A stretch of DNA of 16,413 nt, from NCBI GenBank assembly GCA_027482985.1, contig JAIXVO010000761.1:1-16413 (forward strand), in the 5' to 3' direction. Below are positions 6,991 to 13,576 of this stretch, piece by piece. The translations under genes were made by a program, and so were the position numbers. The notes beneath the pieces are model-generated. The model worked only from the letters and a program-made list of their open reading frames with translations. It made no database searches and had not been told where the DNA came from. This stretch comes from Cyanobacteriota bacterium. GTDB taxonomy: Bacteria; Cyanobacteriota; Cyanobacteriia; Leptolyngbyales; Leptolyngbyaceae. Position 1 is the first letter of the stretch; each line of letters begins with the position of its first letter.

Positions 6991-7555
6991 CGCCAGGAAG
7001 AAGAGTCAGGGAACTGGGCCGAATCCGCTGCCCGACGCTAATTTCCAGGTCGCCATTCCAGTCTTCGACGGAAAGCACCTGATCGTTGGCAGCTTCATAT
7101 TCAAAATATCGGCAAATTTGCGCCTGTTTATTCATCGTGGTGCCGATCCGCTGCATTTTGGCGACCCCTTGTTCAGACTGTTGATAGGTGATACCGTTGT
7201 GCGAAATTTTGGCGGGTGGTTTGCCACTGATGTCGAGATTGGCAGCGGTTTCCATCCAGCACACTTCCACGCGATCGTCCTCCTCGACGGACAACCAGCG
7301 GACGCGATCGCCATCCTGCAGCATATACTCCAGCCACGAATAGCCCGCTTCCTCAAACGTCAGCCGCCCTTCGACCACCCAGTCCGCGCCGTCGTATTGC
7401 ACAATATCCCCAATTTGCAACGTGAAGACGGTGCGCCGCAATGAGGGTAACGTGGCTCGTTCTTTACCACTCGGTAAAGCGTTGCGCCGACTCAGGACGA
7501 TCGCTGTCCCGACAATGGCGATCGCCACAATGCCAATCCACACCCATGTCAACAT
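6965..7555 (-). CDS. Membrane-anchored DUF4178 protein
   Basis: The 196-residue product has one N-terminal TM helix (about 3-22) followed by RR, which predicts a cytoplasmic C-terminal domain. That domain fits DUF4178: LQIGDIVQYDGADWVVEG, then W.EY.LQDGDRVRWLSVEEDD, a second copy-like part with ISHNGITYQQSEQGVAK, and YFEYEAANDQVLSVEDW. The dual small-barrel look is an impression from the alternating hydrophobic pattern. The molecular function is unknown, but DUF4178 is found next to DUF350 and polyamine-type genes in other bacteria (recollection). GGAG lies nine bases before ATG 7555. It starts 15 bases after the synthase gene ends and overlaps speD at its 3' end, so it sits physically inside the polyamine pair. 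Confidence 0.85.
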   Translation of the reverse strand: MLTWVWIGIVAIAIVGTAIVLSRRNALPSGKERATLPSLRRTVFTLQIGDIVQYDGADWVVEGRLTFEEAGYSWLEYMLQDGDRVRWLSVEEDDRVEVCWMETAANLDISGKPPAKISHNGITYQQSEQGVAKMQRIGTTMNKQAQICRYFEYEAANDQVLSVEDWNGDLEISVGQRIRPSSLTLLPGDGQRVYDD

Positions 7556-7570
7556 AAAGTTTCACTCCAG

Positions 7571-9229
7571 CTAATCATACGCATCCCAACGGGGATCTGA
7601 CTGATATCGCACAATCACCGGATGCGAGAGGCGATTAATCTCAACATTCCCCAAAACAATATCTTTGGGTAATTGAAACAGGTTGTGCAGCGTCGCTTCA
7701 TCCAAAAACTGAGTCGGGACTGCCAGGGTTAACGCTTGCGGTTGCAACGGCGATCGCGTCGCCAACACAAACCCCCACAACCCAAAACTGGGCACATCCA
7801 CCACATAGGGATAGGTTTGCAACCCCAAAGATTTCAACGTTTCCGCGACACAGGCAAAGGCTTTGGGCGCAAAAAAGGGACTGGATGCCTGCGTCACCAT
7901 CACCCCATTGGGAGCCAGTCGCGACAACACCCGCTGATAAAAGCCTTGGGAGTAGAGTTTGGCAATGGCATCGCGATCGGGATCGGGAAAGTCCGCAATC
8001 ACCACATCAAACAAATCGGGTAACGCTGGCACAGCCACAAACGCATCTGCCTGCACCACCTGCACCCGCGAATCAGCATAAGCATTGGCATTTTCATTGA
8101 TTAAAAAGGGATGCCGCCGCGCCAAATCCACCACCGCTCGATCAAGATCAATCAACACCACCCGTCCCACATCCTGCCACTTCAGCACTTCCCGCAACGC
8201 CAATCCATCCCCCGCTCCCAAAATCAACACCCGCCGCTTGGGATTGAGATCTCGGCGGTCTTGAACACCTTCAACTCCTGCGCCACCCTCTGCCCTCTGC
8301 CCTCTGCCCTCTGCCCGCCCCCGCAACGCGGCATTGGCACTGAGCGCCGGATGCACGAGCGCCTCATGGTAGCGGTACTCATCCAGGCTGGAGAATTGCA
8401 GGTCGCCATCCAGAAACAGCCGAACATCCCCCCCGCGCCGGGTCAGGACAATGCGCTGGTAGGGCGATTGGATGCGGGTAATGACTGGAGCTTTGTAGAG
8501 GGTGTTTTCCAGGCGATCGCCCAGGGGCACCATGAACGGCGCTAATAGCAGCAAACTCACGCCCAAAATCAGCCCATAGCGCCCCCAATGACGCAGACGG
8601 GGAAAGGCGATCGCCAGTGCCACCACCATGAATGCCGGAATCGAGCCGATGATTGCCGCCGAGGGAAACATCCCCACCAGCGGTAAGAGAATGATGGGCA
8701 ACGCCAGCGAACCGACCAGTGCCCCCACATAGTCGAGCGCCAGCACTCCGGCGAGGGCATCTTTCAAGCCTTCGTCCTGTTCCAATAAGCGAGTCAGGAC
8801 GGGCAGTTCCATGCCTGCCAACGTGCCGAGAATGATCGTGGCTAAAAAGAGGGCAATCCAGAAGGGGCCATCGATCACGAAGAGGGCAAAGAGGGCGAGG
8901 GGAATCACCGCACTGAGGGGCGCAATCAACAACTCAATCCAGACAAAAGTCGTTTGCAGTTGGTGTTGCACGACGCGATCGCTGCCCTGGGTCGCCACAA
9001 ATCGACTCAGGTAAGCCCCTAATCCCATCGCCGCGAGAAACCCACCGACTGACACCCCATAAGCCAGGGCTTGATTCCCCACCAGGTAACTCGCGAGCGT
9101 ACCCAGCAATAACTCCACCGCGAGGCCGCAACTGGAGGAAGCCGCCGCCGTCAGTAGGAGCAGGTTGCGCTGCCGCCGCGTGAAGTGACTCACCTTGGGC
9201 GCGATATCCATCCCGATCGCGTCATCCAT
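7571..9229 (-). CDS. Multi-TM membrane protein with C-terminal spermidine-synthase (aminopropyltransferase) domain
   Basis: The 552 residues divide in two. Residues about 20-235 hold roughly seven hydrophobic helices. Residues about 240-500 form a spermidine-synthase fold. The N-terminal hairpin is recognisable as YQRIVLTRR, FLDGDLQFS and DEYRYHEALVHPAL. The Rossmann part has GAGDG (338-342), an acidic ribose-binding DLD (371-373), QADAF and the active-site segment ADFPDP with Asp413 and Asp416. The expected reaction is transfer of an aminopropyl group from decarboxylated SAM to an amine, here at the membrane; the acceptor is unknown. A repeat-encoded Gly/Arg/Glu insert (about 313-327) sits between the two parts of the domain. 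The ATG directly abuts the stop codon of the upstream peptide gene, with GGAG inside that gene. It could be regulatory rather than catalytic, but the motifs look intact. Confidence 0.9.
   Translation of the reverse strand: MDDAIGMDIAPKVSHFTRRQRNLLLLTAAASSSCGLAVELLLGTLASYLVGNQALAYGVSVGGFLAAMGLGAYLSRFVATQGSDRVVQHQLQTTFVWIELLIAPLSAVIPLALFALFVIDGPFWIALFLATIILGTLAGMELPVLTRLLEQDEGLKDALAGVLALDYVGALVGSLALPIILLPLVGMFPSAAIIGSIPAFMVVALAIAFPRLRHWGRYGLILGVSLLLLAPFMVPLGDRLENTLYKAPVITRIQSPYQRIVLTRRGGDVRLFLDGDLQFSSLDEYRYHEALVHPALSANAALRGRAEGRGQRAEGGAGVEGVQDRRDLNPKRRVLILGAGDGLALREVLKWQDVGRVVLIDLDRAVVDLARRHPFLINENANAYADSRVQVVQADAFVAVPALPDLFDVVIADFPDPDRDAIAKLYSQGFYQRVLSRLAPNGVMVTQASSPFFAPKAFACVAETLKSLGLQTYPYVVDVPSFGLWGFVLATRSPLQPQALTLAVPTQFLDEATLHNLFQLPKDIVLGNVEINRLSHPVIVRYQSDPRWDAYD
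8286..8316. repeat. 7-bp tandem repeat (CCCTCTG, 4.4 copies) inside the synthase gene
   Basis: CCCTCTG occurs four times without a mismatch (8286, 8293, 8300, 8307), followed by CCC. Read on the coding strand it gives a seven-residue period, RAEGRGQ then RAEGGAG. Similar heptamer runs are common in cyanobacterial intergenic DNA (recollection) but here the run is inside a gene. Because 7 is not a multiple of 3, loss or gain of one unit would shift the frame. Confidence 0.9.
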
Positions 9230-9460
9230 TTATTTCCCGGCTCCTGGGCCACCACCGCGAAAGCTGCCATAGGCACTGCGATCGGGCGAGGCCACCCAAA
9301 CGCCACCGCGATAACGGCCCGAGGGGGCAGTGTCATACCTGGCCCAGTACTGATCCTGGTTTTCCTGGCGTAAGACCATCGCGCCCTGTTGTGTGAAGCC
9401 AGAGTAGAGGGTAATCCCCGCGATCGCCAAGGCAGCAGCGGCAAAAAGTTTAGTGAACAT
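9230..9460 (-). CDS. Small exported or membrane-anchored peptide with glycine-rich C-terminus, unknown function
   Basis: I do not recognise this 76-residue protein. A hydrophobic helix (FAAAALAIAGITLYSGF) follows MFTK, giving a signal anchor or signal peptide. The short outer part is rich in Tyr, Arg and Trp, contains GRYRGGVWVASPDRSAYG, and ends FRGGGPGAGK. The ATG at 9460 overlaps the end of the preceding gene by 11 bases, and the stop codon directly touches the ATG of the synthase gene, so all three are probably translationally coupled. The frame continues to ATG 9487, giving nine more residues with no clear ribosome-binding site. Its conserved-looking position in the operon argues that it is real and belongs to the system. 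Confidence 0.7.
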   Translation of the reverse strand: MFTKLFAAAALAIAGITLYSGFTQQGAMVLRQENQDQYWARYDTAPSGRYRGGVWVASPDRSAYGSFRGGGPGAGK

Positions 9461-10448
9461 CGGCGGTTTTAATCGTAGTAACTTCAACTGGATACAGAGT
9501 GCGGGCGTTTTCCCGAATTAAGATGCGAGTGCGATCGATGGAAAGATCCGGTGTCACTTCTACATGAAATCCGTAAGACCCGCGGGCTTCTAAGATGAAA
9601 AATTTGGTCAGGGTACTGTTACCGCCCGTGACCCGACCCTCATTCTTACTGAGCGAGACATCGACTGGATAGGTTTTGGTATAAATCTGTTCCCCATTCT
9701 CGTCATTCATCGTGAGGCGAACATTCAACCCGCGCGGTGAGTGTTCATCCGACTTCACTTTGACCACCACCCGCAACAGGCGATCGCTCCCGCCCATCGT
9801 GCCCCGCCCCGTCACATCACTATCACGATTGGATTTATTCATCACCATTTTGCCCGTCGAGGAGACGGAAAAGAGCGTGATGAAGGCGATCGCAAAAGTC
9901 CCGAAAACGCCTGCCCAAAGGTAGCGATCGTCCACTACCCCATTTTTCACCGTGATCTGAAACGGCACCGCAGTATCGAGTTCGCGTCCGGCAGTATCGG
10001 AGTATTCCAGCACATCCAGGGCGATCGTCACGGGTTCTGCCTGGTTCGTCCGCACATCTAACCCACCCAGCAAATCATCTTCCGCCCAGGTGCCCGATTC
10101 CCCCTCCTCCGCCCAGGTGCCCGATTCTGCCCAGGCTTGTTTAATGCCGCTGGCCAGAATTTTGCCGTCCTTATCTTTCACCTGAATCTCATAAGTGACC
10201 CATTGATTCGACGGCAGACTCGCCGCCACATCAATCCGCAGCGCCCCAAACGGTTCTTTTTTGAGTTGAATGGGTTGCAGTTCGGTTGGCGCATCCGGAT
10301 CAACCGTTACATTGGTCGAAATCAGGGTGCGTTCCAGAAATGCGGCTGCTATCAGTGACAGCAACATCACGCCCAGGGTGAGCCAGGGCAAATAGGGAAA
10401 CCAATCGACAAAACGACCCGTGGTTTGAGTCTCAGGTTTAGCTTGCAT
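9450..10448 (-). CDS. Two-TM membrane protein with extracytoplasmic beta-type domain and C-terminal beta-type domain, unknown function
   Basis: Function is not recognised. The 332-residue protein has TM1 at about 17-37 and TM2 at about 186-207. The segment between them (about 40-185) alternates polar and hydrophobic residues like a beta-sandwich and contains WVTYEIQVKDKDGKILASG; with TM1 as a signal anchor it would lie outside the membrane. After TM2, residues about 225-332 form another beta-rich domain (LLRVVVKVKSDE, GLNVRLTMNDENGEQIYTKTYPVDV, FHVEVTPDLS) that would be cytoplasmic. A nine-residue tandem duplication, SGTWAEEGE then SGTWAEDDL, lies at about 109-126 in the outer domain. It is the first gene of the minus-strand operon and its stop overlaps the start of the next gene. 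A sensor or scaffold role is possible but is inference. Confidence 0.8.
   Translation of the reverse strand: MQAKPETQTTGRFVDWFPYLPWLTLGVMLLSLIAAAFLERTLISTNVTVDPDAPTELQPIQLKKEPFGALRIDVAASLPSNQWVTYEIQVKDKDGKILASGIKQAWAESGTWAEEGESGTWAEDDLLGGLDVRTNQAEPVTIALDVLEYSDTAGRELDTAVPFQITVKNGVVDDRYLWAGVFGTFAIAFITLFSVSSTGKMVMNKSNRDSDVTGRGTMGGSDRLLRVVVKVKSDEHSPRGLNVRLTMNDENGEQIYTKTYPVDVSLSKNEGRVTGGNSTLTKFFILEARGSYGFHVEVTPDLSIDRTRILIRENARTLYPVEVTTIKTADVH
10081..10127. repeat. 27-bp-period tandem duplication within the two-TM gene
   Basis: A 20-base sequence (TCCGCCCAGGTGCCCGATTC) occurs exactly at 10081-10100 and 10108-10127, and TCTGCCCAGG at 10126-10135 looks like a third partial copy. The period is nine codons, so the frame is preserved. 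The exact identity of the 20 bases, third positions included, indicates a recent duplication. Confidence 0.85.
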
Positions 10449-10537
10449 GAGTTCGACGATAACAGCGAAGGTGATGAGAACGGCCTACAGTGCCATAATA
10501 GTCACTCAGAAAGGAATCGCCATGGGAGAATTGCATA
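10449..10537. promoter_or_regulatory. Shared divergent promoter region of the polyamine-type locus
   Basis: Only 89 bases separate the start of the minus-strand operon (10448) from the DUF350 gene (10538), so both promoters must lie here or overlap. The hexamer CATAAT at 10494-10499 is a possible -10 box for the plus strand, and TATTAT read on the minus strand over 10496-10501 is a possible -10 box for the operon. No clear -35 box was found for either. GGAG at 10525-10528 is the DUF350 ribosome-binding site. Confidence 0.4.
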
Positions 10538-10747
10538 ATGCCTTTTTTGCAAAAGTTTGCAGAAACACTGGCCTGGTCGATCGCGGGTGTGCTGATCTTA
10601 TTCGCTAGCCTTTGGATCTTCGATCGCCTCGACCCGACTGACTTCCGTAAAGAAATCCAGGACGGCAACATCGCGGCAGGCATCATTCTGGCCGCCATGA
10701 TCCTCGCCATCTCCTCGATCATCGTGTCCATCCTCCTGACTCCATAA
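10538..10747 (+). CDS. DUF350 membrane protein, single repeat unit
   Basis: The 69-residue protein has two TM helices (about 11-28 and 45-67) joined by a loop with the DUF350 signature. Its landmarks are LWIFDRLDPTDFRKEI, then QDGNIAAGIILAAMILAIS. Many DUF350 proteins carry two such units; this one has one, so it probably works as a homodimer or higher oligomer. In E. coli the DUF350 protein YjfL is encoded next to a PspA homologue (YjfJ) and a glutathionylspermidine-synthase-like protein (YjfC), another link of DUF350 with polyamine chemistry and envelope stress. GGAG lies nine bases before the ATG. It is divergent from the SpeD/synthase/DUF4178 operon. The family call is strong; its biochemical role is unknown. 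Confidence 0.88.
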   Translation: MPFLQKFAETLAWSIAGVLILFASLWIFDRLDPTDFRKEIQDGNIAAGIILAAMILAISSIIVSILLTP

Positions 10748-10912
10748 ATGCAGCGAACTCCCATGCGGAGCCTCTGAGCTTCTAACTACCCCAAATTCTC
10801 ATTCCATTACTGATGCTTGCTACCAACTTTCGGTTTCCCAATCCTGTGCCAGTCACATGAGGCGCAGTCACGGTTGAATTAGAATGAAAACGACTCCATA
10901 GTAGCGAAGCCG

Positions 10913-11614
10913 ATGTCTCTGGCAAAAGATTGGCAAGAATTTTTAGCAGGATGTCAGGAAGCGGGGGTTGCTCCGCCGCCTAGTGACTTGTTGAGTGATG
11001 AACCGCCCTTGGAAACAGATTTGCATCTCCAGCAGATGTTGCTGCTAATTTCTGGCTTGGAATGGGTGTGGCGCGATCGCCAAGACTTCTACTGCGCGAG
11101 TAATTTGACGATTTACTATAGTCTTTGTCAGCCGAAGTCAGAACAGTTTCGTGGGCCAGACTTTTTTGTGGTGTTGAACACCGATCGCCAACCGCGCCAC
11201 AGTTGGGTAGTGTGGGAAGAAGAGGGACGCTATCCGAATGTCATCGTAGAACTGCTATCACCGTCTACAGCCGCGACCGATCGCGGGTTGAAGCAGCAAA
11301 TCTATCAGGACATTTTTCGCACTCCAGATTACTTCTGGTTTGATCCAGTTAGTTTGGAATTTGCCGGTTTCGAGTTGATGCGGGGGCAATATCAACCCCT
11401 AGTCGCCAATGATCAGGGGTGGTTGTGGAGTCAGCAATTGCAGCTCTTTCTCGGCATTCGCGATCGCCAATTGCGGTTTTTCACCCCCACTGGGGAGTTA
11501 GTCTCCACCTTCGCAGAAGCCGTCCAACAAGTCGCAGACCAAGCCGTTGCCGCTGAAACCTTGCTAGAACGCTATCGGCTGCAATTTGGTGATCTGCCCA
11601 ACGTTGAATCATAA
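10913..11614 (+). CDS. Uma2-family (DUF820) putative endonuclease
   Basis: The 233-residue soluble protein belongs to a family with many paralogues in cyanobacteria and a PD-(D/E)XK-like nuclease fold. Core elements are GPDFFVVLN with Asp83, VIVELLSPSTAATD with Glu113, and a downstream Lys (about 127). The typical IYQDIFRTPDYFWFDP and WLWS elements follow. The last 40 residues or so form a helix with QQVADQAVAAETLLERYR, probably a short coiled coil. The biological target is not established for the family. A TTGAATTAGAATG stretch about 30 bases upstream contains a weak -10-like TAGAAT. It looks like an independent gene unrelated to the neighbouring locus. Confidence 0.85.
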   Translation: MSLAKDWQEFLAGCQEAGVAPPPSDLLSDEPPLETDLHLQQMLLLISGLEWVWRDRQDFYCASNLTIYYSLCQPKSEQFRGPDFFVVLNTDRQPRHSWVVWEEEGRYPNVIVELLSPSTAATDRGLKQQIYQDIFRTPDYFWFDPVSLEFAGFELMRGQYQPLVANDQGWLWSQQLQLFLGIRDRQLRFFTPTGELVSTFAEAVQQVADQAVAAETLLERYRLQFGDLPNVES

Positions 11615-11702
11615 TTTCCCAGGCTACGCTGACGAACTTCAACCAGGTAACTGTGAGGTTCGCTTCATGACAGCCGTTTTCACCTCAATAAGCCACAAAT
11701 TG

Positions 11703-11774
11703 TCAGGTGGGCACTGCTCATGACACCCACTATGAGGGGCTGTTCAAAATCTTGCGCAGTACCCACCCTACTGA
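11703..11774. repeat. Short inverted-repeat element (possible MITE remnant) in the gap after the Uma2 gene
   Basis: The left end GGTGGGCACTGC (11706-11717) pairs with GCAGTACCCACC (11756-11767) at 11 of 12 positions, around a 38-base centre. CTACTGA follows on the right and TCA precedes on the left, so TCA/TGA also match in inverted order. Sequences of the type GTGGGCA...TGCCCAC are common in cyanobacterial spacers (recollection). No target-site duplication was found. The rest of the 288-base gap (11615-11902) shows one HIP1 site and no clear promoter. Confidence 0.45.
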
Positions 11775-11902
11775 AAATCGCTGTAACTCTAGTGGCTGCG
11801 ATCTAAGCAGGGTGCCGCGATCGCCCCAGAATGTAATTTGGAACACTAATAGCGCTGGGGATTTCCCTAATACTCATCACCATTCAAAGTATTGTCCGCG
11901 AT

Positions 11903-13324
11903 GTGGAAGTAATGGATATGGTGTGGAGTCGAAATCGGAAAATCATCTTTCTGTTCAGTAGCATCTTGGGTCTACTGATGGTGGGGTTAGCAAGCTTTTT
12001 GCCATTCATGGGGGCTAAAGCTGCCGCGCCCAAAGCGATGCTCACCCTCACCGCACGCCAAGCTCAAGCTGCCGCCAATTGCAGCAAGAAAACTGCATCT
12101 CCCAGTCAATATCAAGTGATTGGGAATGCCAACACGGTGCAGTGGGGCTACTTTAGCAAGAAATCCCCCCCGGTGCTGGCCGTTCATTCCAAAGACTATG
12201 TGACGATGGATTTGATTACCCATCATGCGGGTGATGATTATGCCCGCATGATTCAGGGTGATCCTGGGATTGAGAGCATTTATCAGTGGACAGCTTCTGA
12301 GAAAGGCGTGAAAGAGCGGGGGCCAGGGGTACACGTGCTCACCGGGCCAGTTTATATTTGCGATGCCGAACCCGGCGATTTGTTAGAAGTGCGGATCGTT
12401 GACTTGAAACTGAAGCCCAGCGGTAATCCCAAATACGCGGGTAAAACCTTTGGTTCCAATGCCGCCGCTTGGTGGGGCTTCCATTATAAAAACCTGTCTC
12501 AAGAGCCGAAGCCACGGGAAGTCATCACCATTTACGAGATGGATGCGACGGGCAAGCAACAGTATGCCAAAGCCGCCTATAGCTTTAAGTGGACGAGCCA
12601 AACGACCCCGGATGGGAAAAGTCACGCCACGATCGATTACCCCGGCATTGTGGTAGACCACGGCAAAGTCAAGGAAACGCTGAATGTGTTGAATGGGGTG
12701 AAGGTGCCGCTGCGGTTGCACATTGGAGCGATGGGTTTAGCGCCCAAAGAAGCTGACATCGTGAACTCCATTCCCCCCGGCTATTTTGGTGGCAACATGG
12801 ATAACCGTCATGTGGCGGCGGGGACTTCCATGTACTATCCTGTTTCGGTTCCAGGCGCACTCTTCTCAGCCGGTGATGCCCATGCTGCGCAAGGCGATTC
12901 CGAGTTAGACGGCACCGCGATCGAAACATCGCTGGTCGGTAAGTTCCAATTCATTCTGCATAAGCAAGCGAAACTGGCGGGGACGATTCTCGACAAAGTG
13001 GATTATCCCCTGTTAGAGACCCCCGACTCCTGGATCGTGCATGGTTTCACCTTCCGCAACTACCTGGCAGAACTGGGACCCGATGCTCAAACCAAAATCT
13101 TTCAACTTTCGTCTCTCGATCCTGCGTTGAAAGATTGCTCCACTAAATTGCGCGATTTCTTGATGAACGGGATGAATTTAACTGAGGATGAAGCTTACTC
13201 GCTGATGACGGTCAGTGGTGATTTTGCGATTACGCAAGTTGTCGATGGCAACTGGGGCGTGCATGGCATCATTCCCAAAGCCATGTTCAATCCCAAGCAA
13301 ATCAAACCCAAACCGGTCGCCTAA
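11903..13324 (+). CDS. fmdA: Acetamidase/formamidase-family protein with N-terminal signal sequence
   Basis: The family hydrolyses short amides such as formamide or acetamide to the acid and ammonia. Family segments are strong throughout: TGPVYICDAEPGDLLEVRI, KTFGSNAAAWWGFHY, DYPGIVVDHG, GLAPKEADIVNSIPP, YYPVSVPGALFSAGDAHA, QGDSELDGTAIE, DYPLLETPDSWIVHG and VDGNWGVHGI. An N-terminal extension carries a hydrophobic segment at about 13-35 (IIFLFSSILGLLMVGLA) ending near GAKAAAP, so the enzyme is probably exported or membrane-anchored. The total of 473 residues is longer than cytosolic homologues by about this extension. The first start is GTG 11903; ATG 11912 and ATG 11918 are alternatives, and GGAAG at 11905-11909 suits ATG 11918. 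The substrate is unproven. It has no operon partner. Confidence 0.9.
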   Translation: MEVMDMVWSRNRKIIFLFSSILGLLMVGLASFLPFMGAKAAAPKAMLTLTARQAQAAANCSKKTASPSQYQVIGNANTVQWGYFSKKSPPVLAVHSKDYVTMDLITHHAGDDYARMIQGDPGIESIYQWTASEKGVKERGPGVHVLTGPVYICDAEPGDLLEVRIVDLKLKPSGNPKYAGKTFGSNAAAWWGFHYKNLSQEPKPREVITIYEMDATGKQQYAKAAYSFKWTSQTTPDGKSHATIDYPGIVVDHGKVKETLNVLNGVKVPLRLHIGAMGLAPKEADIVNSIPPGYFGGNMDNRHVAAGTSMYYPVSVPGALFSAGDAHAAQGDSELDGTAIETSLVGKFQFILHKQAKLAGTILDKVDYPLLETPDSWIVHGFTFRNYLAELGPDAQTKIFQLSSLDPALKDCSTKLRDFLMNGMNLTEDEAYSLMTVSGDFAITQVVDGNWGVHGIIPKAMFNPKQIKPKPVA

Positions 13325-13367
13325 TCCCCATTGAGTTCGGCCTTAGTTCTGGGTCACCAGTCAGTGG

Positions 13368-13478
13368 TTAAATCAAGTTCGTCAGAATCACGGCGGCGAT
13401 CGCACCCACCGCGATCGCCGCCAGGATTCCGGCGAACTTTTGGCAAGGGGTTAATCTGGATTGTGAACTGCGAAACAT
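13368..13478 (-). CDS. Possible 36-residue single-TM peptide
   Basis: A minus-strand frame from ATG 13478 to TAA at 13368 encodes a short basic N-terminus (MFRSSQSRLTPCQKF) followed by a 20-residue hydrophobic helix that runs to the C-terminus and ends ILTNLI. This layout resembles the many tiny membrane proteins of cyanobacteria. Two HIP1 sites lie in the helix-coding part and read AIA in this frame, so they could by themselves create hydrophobic codons. The ribosome-binding site is weak. It is convergent with the fmdA-type gene. Longer frames across this 252-base gap (13325-13576) look less protein-like. This is a tentative call. Confidence 0.4.
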   Translation of the reverse strand: MFRSSQSRLTPCQKFAGILAAIAVGAIAAVILTNLI

Positions 13479-13576
13479 TAATGAACTCGTTGGATGCTGG
13501 AGCCAGATCGCGGAGCAGGAGTTGAAAGGAGTCCTTCAATGTCATGCTAGACAAGGACTTTGTGATGTAGGTTGAC

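Noticed and set aside
10755..10775. CTCC/GGAG mini-hairpin after the DUF350 gene as a terminator
   Set aside because: The stem is only four base pairs and no T-run follows.
13331..13554. 64- and 66-codon frames on opposite strands in the fmdA-tsaB gap
   Set aside because: Composition is Ser/Arg/Pro-rich with no domain. The shorter minus frame 13368-13478 is the more protein-like one.
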